64,000 bases of DNA from Paracoccaceae bacterium (GTDB taxonomy: Bacteria; Pseudomonadota; Alphaproteobacteria; Rhodobacterales; Rhodobacteraceae), in the NCBI GenBank assembly GCA_033344815.1, contig JAWPMR010000001.1, positions 1,660,136-1,724,135 of the forward strand, written 5' to 3'. The translations under genes and the position numbers were made by a program. How positions within the stretch are numbered: the first letter of the stretch is position 1; each line of letters opens with the position of its first letter. The notes beneath the pieces are model-generated. The model ran no database searches. It saw only the letters and a list, made by a program, of their open reading frames with translations, and had not been told where the DNA came from. Below, piece after piece: positions 1 through 8,807 of the stretch.

Positions 1-412
1 GAGTGGGTTCGCCGCCACAAGCCATGCTGGTGTCGAGGTGAATTTTCTTGAACCCAGCCTGCACATAGGATTTCACCAACTCACGTGATTTATCCATGGC
101 GATATCCAGCGGCTCCGCCTTCCAGACATTCGGGCCAAGGTGGTCACCACCCAGGATCAACTGGTCCATCGGAACGCCAGCCTTTGCAGCCATTTCACCA
201 AGCCATGCGATGAAATCCGCCGCCGTCATTCCGGTGTAGCCACCATATTGATTGACCTGATTACAGGTGGCCTCGATCACGGTCGGGAAGCCGGTTTGTT
301 TGGCATAAGACAGCACGGCACGCAAAACGTATTCGTTGGCCGTACAAAAACAAGGCAAACCTATGGCTTCGCCTGCGCGGTTGCGTGCAATCATGTCATG
401 GACAGCGCTCAT
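1..412 (-). CDS. gatZ: Tagatose-1,6-bisphosphate aldolase GatZ/KbaZ-type subunit (partial, N-terminal part)
   Basis: The reading frame starts at an ATG at 412 and runs off the left edge of the window, leaving about 137 N-terminal residues. Seen: conserved blocks of the GatZ/KbaZ family, such as CNQVNQYGGYTGMT near residue 50 and LILGGDHLGPN near residue 89. Known: GatZ/KbaZ proteins assist or form the class II tagatose-bisphosphate aldolase, which splits the sugar bisphosphate into glyceraldehyde-3-phosphate and dihydroxyacetone phosphate. The start lies one base past the stop codon of the upstream sugar kinase (TAG, C, ATG), so the two are very probably one transcript and translationally coupled. 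With the kinase and the polyol dehydrogenase at 3364, the context points to galactitol or tagatose catabolism. The exact substrate is inferred. Confidence 0.9.
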   Translation of the reverse strand, partial: MSAVHDMIARNRAGEAIGLPCFCTANEYVLRAVLSYAKQTGFPTVIEATCNQVNQYGGYTGMTAADFIAWLGEMAAKAGVPMDQLILGGDHLGPNVWKAEPLDIAMDKSRELVKSYVQAGFKKIHLDTSMACGGEPT

Positions 413-413
413 G

Positions 414-1364
414 CTATGTTCTCGCCGTTTGAAGTTTCAGGAAAGCGGTGATCTCTGCCGGGCTGGAATTGCCTTCCATGGGACCACGTCGTGTTACAGC
501 AAGAGCGCCAGCCGCATTGGCGCGCTCCCCCGCATCCTTGAGTGTTCCACCCAACGCCAGCAGAGAAATAAAAGTACCACCAAAACAATCGCCCGCCCCG
601 GTTGGATCAATCTCTTCAACCGCGTGCCCAGCGTATTCGTGACGTTCGCTGCCACTTATGACTGTCGCACCGGCAGAACCGCGCTTGATGACAATAACTT
701 CAGCCTTTGACGTCAACAATTGTTCGATTGCCTCCTCTTCTGACAGATCTGGAAACAAGAACTTCAGATCGCTGGTACTGGGCATGAGGTAAGTGCTCCG
801 TTCGATTGTCTCGGTCAGCGCGATGCGGACTGCGCCGTCTCGCATAAGTTCCGGGCGTGCATTCGGGTCGCAGCAAATCTTGCCACCTGCTGCATCGACG
901 CGGCGGAGCGTTTGCATGATCATGTCGCGCATCTTGGCGTTACCGAGCGATGCAGCAGACACGTGAAGGATCGTGTTCGCCGGATCCAAGAGCGTTTCCG
1001 GGACAACGAAATGATCGGACGCGGTGTTGGCCATATGAAATATGAAGTCGCGCGTTCCATCGTCATAATAAGACACGAACGCAACGCCGGTCGTGTGATT
1101 TGCGTGACGTGTGACGCCACTTGTTCCGACGCCATCGGCTTCCAGGCGACTCAATACGGATTGACCAAAACCATCCTTGCCAACGCCGCCGACCATTTCT
1201 GTCCGCGCGCCCATTCTGGCGGCCTGATCAAGGAAAATTGCAGGCGCGCCGCTGGGATACGGGCCTGAATAGTCACTAATCTTGCTCAATCCACAGTTTC
1301 TTTGGTGCGAGACAAACTCCACGAGTAGCTCTCCGATTGCCGCGATGGCGGGTGTTTTTCCCAT
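414..1364 (-). CDS. PfkB-family sugar kinase, probable tagatose kinase
   Basis: A 316-residue ribokinase/PfkB-fold kinase. Seen: the N-terminal GELLVEF strand; the PSGAPAIFLDQAARMG substrate-lid region; GGVGKDGFG; and the family signature DPTGAGDCFGGTF near the C-terminus, whose Asp is the catalytic base in this family. A longer frame starts at 1409. The ATG at 1364 is preferred because AAGGA lies 8 bases before it and the extra residues are not family-like. It is transcribed away from the LacI-family gene and directly precedes gatZ. Inference: it phosphorylates the ketohexose (tagatose or its 6-phosphate) made by the polyol dehydrogenase, feeding the aldolase. The family assignment is strong and the substrate is tentative. 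Confidence 0.88.
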   Translation of the reverse strand: MGKTPAIAAIGELLVEFVSHQRNCGLSKISDYSGPYPSGAPAIFLDQAARMGARTEMVGGVGKDGFGQSVLSRLEADGVGTSGVTRHANHTTGVAFVSYYDDGTRDFIFHMANTASDHFVVPETLLDPANTILHVSAASLGNAKMRDMIMQTLRRVDAAGGKICCDPNARPELMRDGAVRIALTETIERSTYLMPSTSDLKFLFPDLSEEEAIEQLLTSKAEVIVIKRGSAGATVISGSERHEYAGHAVEEIDPTGAGDCFGGTFISLLALGGTLKDAGERANAAGALAVTRRGPMEGNSSPAEITAFLKLQTART

Positions 1365-1399
1365 AGGGTTCATCCTTTTCAAGGGAAGACTTAGGGAAT

Positions 1400-1420
1400 T
1401 TTTTTGCACATGTCAAAAAA
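1400..1420. promoter_or_regulatory. Operator-like palindrome for the LacI-family regulator
   Basis: In the 115-bp gap between the divergent kinase and LacI genes lies an inverted repeat: a T-tract, then GC, then ACATGT, then CA, then an A-tract. The centre ACATGT and the outer T/A tracts are perfectly symmetric, with two mismatched pairs between. A near-identical site lies at 2555-2574. LacI-family proteins bind such short palindromes, so autoregulation and control of the kinase-gatZ transcript is a reasonable inference. Confidence 0.55.
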
Positions 1421-1478
1421 CGTGATATACACCTGCTGAACATTGCAGCTCCAAATGCAAGGCAACCGAGTTGGCCGC

Positions 1479-2522
1479 ATGAGTAAACCTAAGATCCACA
1501 CCATGAAAGAGCTTTCCAAGGTCATCGCAATCTCGCGACCGACCTTGGCCCGCTACTTTGAAGATGAGTCCAGCGTCTTGCCTTCAACAGCAAAAAAGAT
1601 CAAGGAGCGCTTGGGTGAAGTCGACTACGTCTACAACTTCCTTGCGACACGGCAGAACCGCAAGTCGACGGGGCTCGTTGGGGTCGTGATCCCATATTTT
1701 GAGGATCTATTCTTCGCGAGTTTGCTTGATTCCATTGAAGTCGCGGCGCGCGCAACTGGGCTTACAATCATCACTCAAAGTTCGCACGGAGACCCGGATC
1801 TGGAAGCGGAGGCAATCCGCAAGCTTAGGTCGATGAACGTCGATGGCGCAATCGTGGCGCCTCTTGGCAATGACGGCAATTATGCCACTTTTCGGGCAGC
1901 CAGTGAAGATTTTCCCATTGTTTTTGCAGATTCCTACCCAGATGGACACCTGCCTAACGCCGACTTTGTCGGCACAAACAATGCAAACAGCATCGGTCTC
2001 GTGGTCGACTATTTAAGTCGAACCGGCGCACCACCTGTGTTTTTGGCGATGCCACAACTCAACTCAAACGCGCTTGAACGTCAAAATGCTTACTTCACAA
2101 GAATGCGCGAAGATGGTCGCGATGGTGCGCTTATAGAAACGCCCGGAAATCTGAAATCCTGGCAGTTCGAACGCTACGGCTTTGAGGTGATGGACGATCA
2201 TTTCAGCCATGGCAGGTATGTTGATGCGACGATCTTATGCGCCAATGACCGCATCGCCATTGGAGCAATTCGGGCCGCCAACACTCATGGACTTTTCTTT
2301 GAGCGACACGGTGAGGCGCGCGGGCGTTTGCGCATCGCGGGCCATGATGATCATCCATTGAGCCGATACACTTTCCCGGCGGTAACAACCGTTGCGCAGG
2401 AAGTTGAAAAAATTGGTCAGGACACTGTGGAGCTTTTGGTGAATCGGGTGCGCAATGGCAAGGATGGCGAGGGCATTAAGCGCCTCAGGGATGGTGCGCT
2501 CAAGGTGCGTGAATCGGCTTGA
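1479..2522 (+). CDS. LacI-family transcriptional regulator
   Basis: A 347-residue repressor of the LacI/PurR family. Seen: an N-terminal helix-turn-helix (MKELSKVIAISRPTLARYFE, residues 8-27) with the following hinge, then a periplasmic-binding-protein-like effector domain beginning GLVGVVIPYFEDLFF and including VDGAIVAPLG, a CANDRIAIG block and GHDDHPLSRYTFPAVTTVAQ near the end. The frame is open from 1443, but the ATG at 1479 places the DNA-binding domain at the N-terminus as in the family. It is divergent from the sugar kinase. Inference: it controls the polyol genes on both sides and senses the sugar or its phosphate. The DNA-binding domain is somewhat unusual, lacking the canonical VA-xxAGVS start. 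Confidence 0.88.
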   Translation: MSKPKIHTMKELSKVIAISRPTLARYFEDESSVLPSTAKKIKERLGEVDYVYNFLATRQNRKSTGLVGVVIPYFEDLFFASLLDSIEVAARATGLTIITQSSHGDPDLEAEAIRKLRSMNVDGAIVAPLGNDGNYATFRAASEDFPIVFADSYPDGHLPNADFVGTNNANSIGLVVDYLSRTGAPPVFLAMPQLNSNALERQNAYFTRMREDGRDGALIETPGNLKSWQFERYGFEVMDDHFSHGRYVDATILCANDRIAIGAIRAANTHGLFFERHGEARGRLRIAGHDDHPLSRYTFPAVTTVAQEVEKIGQDTVELLVNRVRNGKDGEGIKRLRDGALKVRESA

Positions 2523-3363
2523 ACATGTATCATTTCGCAGTTGGCTTTGGAAGATTTTTTGCCACGTGCAAAAACTTGGACCTTCTGTCTTGGGCTATAG
2601 ATTTCTTGCATGCGCCAAGCGCAATAACCCAATGCCAATCAAAAAAGACCACGGTTGATCTCTACGTTCGGGATCATCCTTTTTGCGGACATTACATTTA
2701 CATTTGTGGAAAAAATCCCAAGCGCGACTGTGAGTCATGCCGACATGATCGCCAAAAAAGAGAGCGCACCAGCTTGAGAAGAAGCGATAGGCAACATCAT
2801 CAACCGCGTGGTTCAGGAAAGCTACATACTGCACCGGCGCTCGCTTACTGGCATCGTTTTCAATGCTGGCTTCCTCAACTTGGGGTTCATCGGCGGCTCC
2901 AACAAACTCAACAAGGCATAAAAGACTGGCTTGCTCCTTTGAACGGACTCGCCGTGGATGCGGGCTATGTCGAAACAACCGGCATCTTCTTCTCTACCCC
3001 ACGGGATTATCGAAACCTTTCGCCAGTTGACCTTTTACCGGTCAACTCATCAAAACGGAATTGTCTCGCAGGTAGGGAAGCTATGAACGCGTGGCCAATG
3101 TCAGGAGTAACCTGGGTATGCATGCGCAGCGGTTCAGGTTGCGATGGTTTGATCATCGTAGCAAAACTGACAACTGGACATCCTCACCGTTGCCACAAAA
3201 GTTGCAAAATGCAATCCGCAATCGTGGCTGAACCAGCGCAAGTTCTACGGCGATTTAGCAAACAACTCAGCTTTCCAGAGTTGTTTTCAACATTGGCCAT
3301 CTGTGACCTGGTCAGTCGTTACACGAAAAATATCCCGTTCCAATTTTCGAGGACAACAACATC
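2523..3363. other. 840-bp gap without a credible intact gene; may hold decayed coding sequence
   Basis: A frame open across most of this stretch (2519-3367) has no recognisable protein character: it is rich in Cys, His and Arg. A different frame gives short protein-like pieces, for example LTGIVFNAGFLNLGFIGG around 2840-2900, broken by stops. This suggests a decayed gene of unknown type. The gap also carries the second operator-like site at 2555-2574, so the promoter of the dehydrogenase at 3364 may lie far upstream of its start. Confidence 0.4.
2555..2574. promoter_or_regulatory. Second copy of the LacI-type operator
   Basis: The sequence has a T-tract, GC, the palindromic core CACGTG, CA, then an A-tract. 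It repeats the architecture of the 1400-1420 site with the core changed from ACATGT to CACGTG. It lies 33 bp after the stop of the LacI gene and about 790 bp upstream of the zinc dehydrogenase. It may let the same regulator control the downstream polyol dehydrogenase. Confidence 0.5.
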
Positions 3364-4359
3364 ATGAAAGCCATAGTTTTCACTGGGAAGAATGACGTTG
3401 ATTTCACGAAACTGCCTGATCCAAAACCGGGTGCAGGCGAAGTCGTGGTGGAGGTGAAGGCGAGCGGTATTTGCCACACTGACTACGAGGTCCTGAAGGA
3501 CAACTATGGCACGGGCGCGTTTCCGGTTGTGCCAGGTCACGAGTATTCCGGTGTTGTCATCGAAGTCGGATCAGGGGTGACAGGTGTTAGCACAGGCGAC
3601 CGTGTTGCCGTCGACCCAAATCTTGAATGCGGATCCTGCCGGGCGTGCCGACGCGGATGGGCACATCTTTGCACACGGCTTGGCGCATACGGCGTGACGA
3701 CGCACGGTGGTTTCGCGGAGCTCAGCCTCGTGAAAGCCTCCGCAGTGCATCCAATCGGTGACATGAGCTTCATGCAGGCGGCCCTTGCCGAACCGATGGG
3801 TTGCGTATTGAACGGAGTCGATGCGGTGCACGCCCCTTGGATGGAAGAGGCTCTCATTTTTGGCGCCGGCCCTATGGGATTGCTTATGGGCATGGCATTG
3901 AGAGCAGAAGGCATCTCAAGAGTCGCCTTTGTAGATCTAGCGGAAAGTCGGCTGGAACTCGCGTCCAGTTTCGGCTTTGATGCGATCGCAGCCGGATCAG
4001 GCGAACTGCAAAACTGGCATCAAAGAGCCGATCTGGCCGTAGAAGCCACGGGTGTGCCGGCGGTTGCCTCGATGCTCACGAATTACATGGCAAACGGTGG
4101 CAAGGGATTATTCTTTGGCGTCTGCCCATCTGACGCAAAAATCGAGATTTCCCCTTTTGAAGTGTTCCGCCGGCAGCTGACACTCGCAGGTTCTCACTCC
4201 CTCAACCACAACATTCCCAGATCTCTCGATATCATTGCGGGTCTTGGTTCTGACATTGACCGGGCCGTCTCACATCAATTGCCACTCAGCGACATCTCAC
4301 AAATTCTCGCAACCAAGCCGCCAAAAAACAGTTTGAAAATTCAATGGGTGCCGAATTGA
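3364..4359 (+). CDS. Zinc-dependent medium-chain alcohol/polyol dehydrogenase
   Basis: A 331-residue MDR-family dehydrogenase. Seen: the catalytic-zinc motif SGICHTDYE (residues 34-42); GHEYSG (GHE glutamate); the structural-zinc cysteines in the CGSCRACRRGWAHLC block; AEPMGCVLNG; and a Rossmann nucleotide site, FGAGPMGLLMG. Known: this family oxidises polyols such as sorbitol, galactitol or arabinitol to ketoses with NAD(P)+. Neighbouring kinase and aldolase genes and a shared operator-like site suggest it makes the ketose fed to the kinase. The C-terminus (KIQWVPN) is intact. The substrate is not determined by sequence. An intergenic region with no clear gene follows. Confidence 0.88.
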   Translation: MKAIVFTGKNDVDFTKLPDPKPGAGEVVVEVKASGICHTDYEVLKDNYGTGAFPVVPGHEYSGVVIEVGSGVTGVSTGDRVAVDPNLECGSCRACRRGWAHLCTRLGAYGVTTHGGFAELSLVKASAVHPIGDMSFMQAALAEPMGCVLNGVDAVHAPWMEEALIFGAGPMGLLMGMALRAEGISRVAFVDLAESRLELASSFGFDAIAAGSGELQNWHQRADLAVEATGVPAVASMLTNYMANGGKGLFFGVCPSDAKIEISPFEVFRRQLTLAGSHSLNHNIPRSLDIIAGLGSDIDRAVSHQLPLSDISQILATKPPKNSLKIQWVPN

Positions 4360-4726
4360 AACCTTGCGGATTTTCGAACGAAGGGTGTTGAAACAGTGAA
4401 TTTTTCGCCCTTTCAATGCATCAACTGGTTTACCTCAAACAATGTCGACGCTTCCGTTTGCCTAGTAAATAACCCACCATAGTCAAGCTTGGTACTGAGC
4501 GCCCGCTTGATCGACTTGAAAATCCTGCATGAATGCCAACCGCACCTCGATCCCCTTCAGCCCCTTTTTGCTGACACTCATCCGCTCGATGGATAGGCAA
4601 GGAACGCATCCGTCGGGGCGCACGATATCCGGTTCAAGGATGTTCATGCGGGCTCTGTGCATAGCTGGCCGTGATCTGAGATCTACGATTGCGAGATCCG
4701 CGCTGCCAATACCCGGTTCAGCAAGG
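4360..4726. other. Intergenic region between convergent genes
   Basis: Nothing firmly identifiable. On the minus strand, 4483-4726 keeps an open frame with fairly protein-like composition (ending LAFMQDFQVDQAGAQYQA), but its upstream part is the shadow of matB. It could be a remnant of an old gene end. No convincing terminator hairpin was found by eye. Confidence 0.3.
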
Positions 4727-6244
4727 TCATGCGGGCGCAAAGAGGTCTTTGTAGTTTTCACGAAGGGTCTTTTTTTGAACTTTGCCCATTGTATTTCGGG
4801 GCAGTTCGGGCAGCACGATGAGCCTCTGTGGATGCTTGAAACGCGCAAGCGATGTCGCGATGTTGTTCTTGATTGCATCAAGATCGAGGTCTGCGCCTCC
4901 TTCGGCAACAAGCACGCCAACCACAGTCTCGCCGAAATCAGGATGGGGGACCCCGATAACGGCGCTCTCCAAGACACCGGATTCCTCATCCAGCAGCAAT
5001 TCAATTTCTTTCGGGTAAATGTTGTATCCACCTGAGATGATCAGGTCTTTGTTGCGCCCGACGATGTGCAGGTATCCCTCTGCATCAATCTGACCGAGAT
5101 CGCCGGTAATGAAAAAGCCATTTTCGCGCAGTTCTTCGGCGGTTTTTTCCGGCATCTGCCAATAACCCTTGAAGACATTAGGGCCACGGACCTCGATTTC
5201 GCCGATCTCCCCTTGCGGTATGGATGCTCCGGTATTGCTGTTGGTAACCTTTATCTCGACACCGGGAAGCGGAAACCCAACCGTCCCGGCACGGCGTTCG
5301 CCTATGTAAGGATTGGACGTCGTCATGTTTGTCTCGGTCATACCGTATCGTTCGAGAATACGGTGGCTGGTGCGGTTCTCGAACTGCGAGTGAGTTTCCG
5401 CCAGCAAAGGGGCGCTGCCAGATATAAACAATCGCATGTGCTGCGCCAGATCCTTGGTGAATCGTTTGTCCTCCAGCAGGCGTGTGTAGAAAGTTGGGAC
5501 ACCCATCATCGTTGTCGCTCGCGGCATACATTCAATCATTGCATCCATATCGAATTTGGGAAGGAACAAAATTTTGCCACCAGCCCGTAGCATAATGTTG
5601 GTGGCAACAAACAATCCGTGCGTGTGAAAAATTGGTAGCGCGTGCAGCAGCGCATCATCAGAAGTAAACTGCCATAGTTCGGTTAAAACCTCACAGTTGG
5701 ACAGCAGGTTGCCTTGTGTCAGCATCGCCCCTTTTGAACGCCCCGTCGTTCCCGAAGTATACAAGAAAGCCGCCAAATCATCTTCGGTGCGATCCACAGT
5801 GGAAAACGTTGACGGCATCACTTCGGCTTGCAGTGCAAAACTGCCGCTCCCATCGCTGTTCATTGTCTCAAGCGCTGCGCCTGTTGCCCTCGCGACGGGC
5901 ACAAGGGCTTCGGACCGTTTGCCATCACAAAGGATCACGCGCGCACCGCTGTTTTCGACAAAATACGAAACCTCATCTGCGGTGTAGGCCGTGTTCAGTG
6001 GTAAAAAGACGATGCCAGCCTGAACACAGGCTGCGTATACAGCCAGCGCCTGCGGAGATTTGGCAATCTGGACTGCTACCCGGTCGCCTGCACTCACGCC
6101 TAATTGGGTGAGAACATGCGCGTACTGTGCGGCAAGCTCCAAGTATTCGTTATGCGTCATCACGGTGCCGTCTGCCAACTCAAGAAATGGCGTAGTCTTA
6201 CCCCGGTGTTGCCCGAAAAGTGTATCATACAAAGGGTTTGTCAT
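4727..6244 (-). CDS. matB: Malonyl-CoA synthetase (malonate-CoA ligase)
   Basis: A 505-residue acyl-adenylate-forming ligase. Seen: the ATP/AMP signature YTSGTTGRSKGAMLTQGNL; HALPIFHTHGLFVA; RYGMTETNM; GFFITGDLGQID; and the C-terminal GRNKDLIISGGYNIYPKEIE hinge followed by the PRNTMGKVQKK lysine motif. Known: MatB activates malonate with ATP and CoA in the cytoplasm. Identity as MatB rather than another acyl-CoA ligase rests on the adjacent malonyl-CoA decarboxylase and TRAP transporter. The frame can open at TTG 6250, but ATG 6244 has AGGAG seven bases upstream. That ribosome site lies in the last codons of matA, and the genes are two bases apart, so translation is probably coupled. It is last in a five-gene operon. 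Confidence 0.93.
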   Translation of the reverse strand: MTNPLYDTLFGQHRGKTTPFLELADGTVMTHNEYLELAAQYAHVLTQLGVSAGDRVAVQIAKSPQALAVYAACVQAGIVFLPLNTAYTADEVSYFVENSGARVILCDGKRSEALVPVARATGAALETMNSDGSGSFALQAEVMPSTFSTVDRTEDDLAAFLYTSGTTGRSKGAMLTQGNLLSNCEVLTELWQFTSDDALLHALPIFHTHGLFVATNIMLRAGGKILFLPKFDMDAMIECMPRATTMMGVPTFYTRLLEDKRFTKDLAQHMRLFISGSAPLLAETHSQFENRTSHRILERYGMTETNMTTSNPYIGERRAGTVGFPLPGVEIKVTNSNTGASIPQGEIGEIEVRGPNVFKGYWQMPEKTAEELRENGFFITGDLGQIDAEGYLHIVGRNKDLIISGGYNIYPKEIELLLDEESGVLESAVIGVPHPDFGETVVGVLVAEGGADLDLDAIKNNIATSLARFKHPQRLIVLPELPRNTMGKVQKKTLRENYKDLFAPA

Positions 6245-6246
6245 TA

Positions 6247-7494
6247 TCAATCTCCTAGGCTCTTGTGTGTCACCGATCCACTCAGCGCTCTGACGGCAGC
6301 AGAAGCGACTACAGTTTTTTCGCCGACGAACTGTTCGTGATTTTGCGATATTTGGGACAGATCATAGAGGTAGTTGACCATCGTTCCGTTTGACTGTTTG
6401 CGCCCGTTCCTGGAGGTGTCCGCATTGGCATGAACGGCGTGAACCATGGCGCCGTTGCCCAGGTGGAACCTTGCGACAGGATCGAACGGCATACCGTCCG
6501 AGCGCTTGGCTTCCAGCAGATAATGGGCGGCCAGGGACTGGTGATCATTACTTTTCAAAACTTCGAGGTCAGTCTCGCCAATCCACTTGTTCAGGTTTGG
6601 AATCGGGGAAAGCGTCACAAAGGTCGAAAGACTTGGCAAGTCCTTGGCAAGATCAGCGACCACCTGCTTTATGAGTGAGTTGCCAAAGGAGATGCTTGCA
6701 AGCCCGGCTTGACAGTTCGAAATAGAATAGAAAACAGCAGTGTCTGCGTCTTCGGCCTCAATCGCTTCGCGGCCATCAGCGAGCAAGTCCTGCACAGAAT
6801 TTGGCACGCCTTTTGTCAGAGCGACTTCAACAAAAATCAGCGGCTCATCCGCCATTGATGGGTGGAAAAACCCGAAGCAGCGGCGGTCATTTGGTTTCAA
6901 TCTTCGCCGCAAATCATCCCAACTGTCGATTTCATGCACAGCTTCGTAGGCGATGATCTTTTCCAGAATGTCCGCCGGGCTCGCCCAGTCGATCGGGCGC
7001 AGGACCAGAAAACCCCGGTTGAACCAAGACGCAAACAAATGCCGAAAATCCACATCGAGCGGTTCAAGATCCGGATGCTCCCTGATCATGCCAAGTAGGT
7101 CCTTTCGCATCTGAACAAGTTGCCCAGTCGCACCGGGCACCTGATTCAAGCGTCTTGCGAGTTCCTGACGCCGCGGTTCACAAGCAGCGGCAAAGGCACG
7201 ATAGCTACCTTTGCCCGGTTTAGCTTTGTAAGCTTGCAGCGAACTGATGACATCAACGGGATCAATTTCCAGCTCATGGGTCATGAACTGAAAGAATGCC
7301 GTCTTTTCTTCTTCCGTCATGCCCGCGTAACGATCCAGGATATTGCGAGCAAGGGTAACCCCGGACACCTCTCCCTGGCTGCTGAGCAAGGCTTCGCAGA
7401 GGTCTTCTGTCGTCCTTCCATCGACCTCGTTTGAAAGCGCTTTCTGATAGCGCCGTTCAAAAACTGTTGAAATCAATTCGCCGAAGTAGCTCAC
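6247..7494 (-). CDS. matA: Malonyl-CoA decarboxylase
   Basis: A 415-residue protein with the all-helical N-terminal and catalytic C-terminal domains of malonyl-CoA decarboxylase. Seen: RRCFGFFHPSMADEPLIFVEVAL; AVFYSISNCQAGLASISFGN; TLSPIPNL; and FHLGNGA, which match the conserved catalytic-domain blocks carrying the Ser and His residues. Reaction: malonyl-CoA to acetyl-CoA plus CO2. The start is a GTG that overlaps the matM stop by four bases (GTGA), and matB follows two bases after its stop. Together with MatB it converts imported malonate to acetyl-CoA. Length is usual for the bacterial enzyme. Confidence 0.95.
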   Translation of the reverse strand: MSYFGELISTVFERRYQKALSNEVDGRTTEDLCEALLSSQGEVSGVTLARNILDRYAGMTEEEKTAFFQFMTHELEIDPVDVISSLQAYKAKPGKGSYRAFAAACEPRRQELARRLNQVPGATGQLVQMRKDLLGMIREHPDLEPLDVDFRHLFASWFNRGFLVLRPIDWASPADILEKIIAYEAVHEIDSWDDLRRRLKPNDRRCFGFFHPSMADEPLIFVEVALTKGVPNSVQDLLADGREAIEAEDADTAVFYSISNCQAGLASISFGNSLIKQVVADLAKDLPSLSTFVTLSPIPNLNKWIGETDLEVLKSNDHQSLAAHYLLEAKRSDGMPFDPVARFHLGNGAMVHAVHANADTSRNGRKQSNGTMVNYLYDLSQISQNHEQFVGEKTVVASAAVRALSGSVTHKSLGD

Positions 7495-8807
7495 ACCGCT
7501 TCTCCCATTACGAAGTCAGGCAACCATGTTGCAATGCCCGGGAAAAAGCACAGCAGGATGATGGCGATCACCATGCAGGCAACAAACGGCAGTGATCCTT
7601 TCAGGATGGTCTTGAGCGAGATGTCTGGCGCAATCCCGTTGATCACATAGAGGTTCAGCCCAACAGGTGGGGATATCAATCCAATCTCCATATTGATGGT
7701 CAGAACAACCGCGAACCAGATCGGATCGAAGCCAGCTGTCGTAATGATGGGCAGCAGAATTGGCGCAGCCATCAAGATCACGGCAACTGGCGGCAAGAAG
7801 AAACCCGCTATAAGAAGGAACAGCATCACGAAGCCCATCAAAACCCAGCGGTTCACCTCCAGGGTCCCGATCCACTCCGCAATCGCCTGCGTGATGAACA
7901 GGCTCGACAGCATATAAGAGAAGACACCAGCCGCCGCGATGATGAAGAGGATCATCACGCTTTCCTTGGTACTGTCACGCAGGACTATCCACAGGTCTTT
8001 TGGATTCCAGAGCTTGTAGATGATCATAGCGATCAAAAGACAAAGCAATGCGCCAACGGCCGCTGTTTCAGATGGCGTGGCAACACCGCCATACATCGCG
8101 TAGAGCACGCCAACGATGATGAAGAGAAAGGGCAGAACACGGGGAAGAATTTCGAATTTTTCTTTCCAGGTGTAGTTCCCTGCATTCAGCAATTTTTTGT
8201 CACCCGACTGCCATGTCGAATAGAGCGACCAGATCATAAAAAGCAAAACCAGCATCAAGCCCGGCAGAACACCCGCGAGGAACAAACGTCCAATCGAAGT
8301 CTCGGTGGCGATCCCGTAAACAATCATCGTGACGGACGGAGGGATCAAGATACCAAGTGTTCCGCCAGCAGCGATCGAGCCTGCGGCAACACCGTCGGGA
8401 TATCCTCGTTTTCGCATTTCGGGGATACCCATCTTGCCAATGGCCGCACAAGTGGCGGGACTGGAACCCGACATGGCTGCGAACAATGCGCAGGCGCCAA
8501 GGTTCGAAATAACCAGGCCACCCGGGACCCGCGTCAGCCAACGTTCAAGCGCTTCATAGAGGTCGGCGCCTGCGCGTGTGGAGGCGATAGACGAGCCCAT
8601 TATGATGAACATCGGGATGGCAAGAAGAGCGAAGTTGTCGAGCTTTCCGAATAGGATTTCTGGCAGCAGTTCGAGCGATCGCATCCCATCAAAAATAATC
8701 AGGAAGCCTGTCGAAACAATCATCAGACCGATGGCGACAGATACCCCGGAAAAAAGGACAAGGATGGTAGATACGGCGACGATGCCGCCCAGCAAAAGCG
8801 GATCCAT
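7491..8807 (-). CDS. matM: Malonate TRAP transporter, large permease (DctM type)
   Basis: A 438-residue, very hydrophobic protein with about twelve predicted membrane segments, typical of the TRAP large subunit. Seen: FAMSGSSPATCAAIGKMG; GYPDGVAAGSIAAGGTLGIL; IPPSVTMIVYGIATETSIG; and LISPPVGLNLYVING, all hallmarks of DctM proteins. It uses the sodium gradient to carry the substrate delivered by the periplasmic protein MatP. Its ATG overlaps the matQ stop by one base (TAATG) and a GGAGG site lies just upstream within matQ. The malonate substrate is inferred from matA and matB immediately downstream. Confidence 0.93.
   Translation of the reverse strand: MDPLLLGGIVAVSTILVLFSGVSVAIGLMIVSTGFLIIFDGMRSLELLPEILFGKLDNFALLAIPMFIIMGSSIASTRAGADLYEALERWLTRVPGGLVISNLGACALFAAMSGSSPATCAAIGKMGIPEMRKRGYPDGVAAGSIAAGGTLGILIPPSVTMIVYGIATETSIGRLFLAGVLPGLMLVLLFMIWSLYSTWQSGDKKLLNAGNYTWKEKFEILPRVLPFLFIIVGVLYAMYGGVATPSETAAVGALLCLLIAMIIYKLWNPKDLWIVLRDSTKESVMILFIIAAAGVFSYMLSSLFITQAIAEWIGTLEVNRWVLMGFVMLFLLIAGFFLPPVAVILMAAPILLPIITTAGFDPIWFAVVLTINMEIGLISPPVGLNLYVINGIAPDISLKTILKGSLPFVACMVIAIILLCFFPGIATWLPDFVMGEAV

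Noticed and set aside
2519-3367. 282-codon open frame on the plus strand
   Set aside because: Composition rich in Cys, His, Arg and Trp without any domain pattern, no ribosome site, and other frames look more protein-like; treated as chance.
4483-5031. 182-codon minus-strand frame overlapping matB
   Set aside because: Mostly a shadow of matB; only the last 80 codons are outside it and no family is visible.
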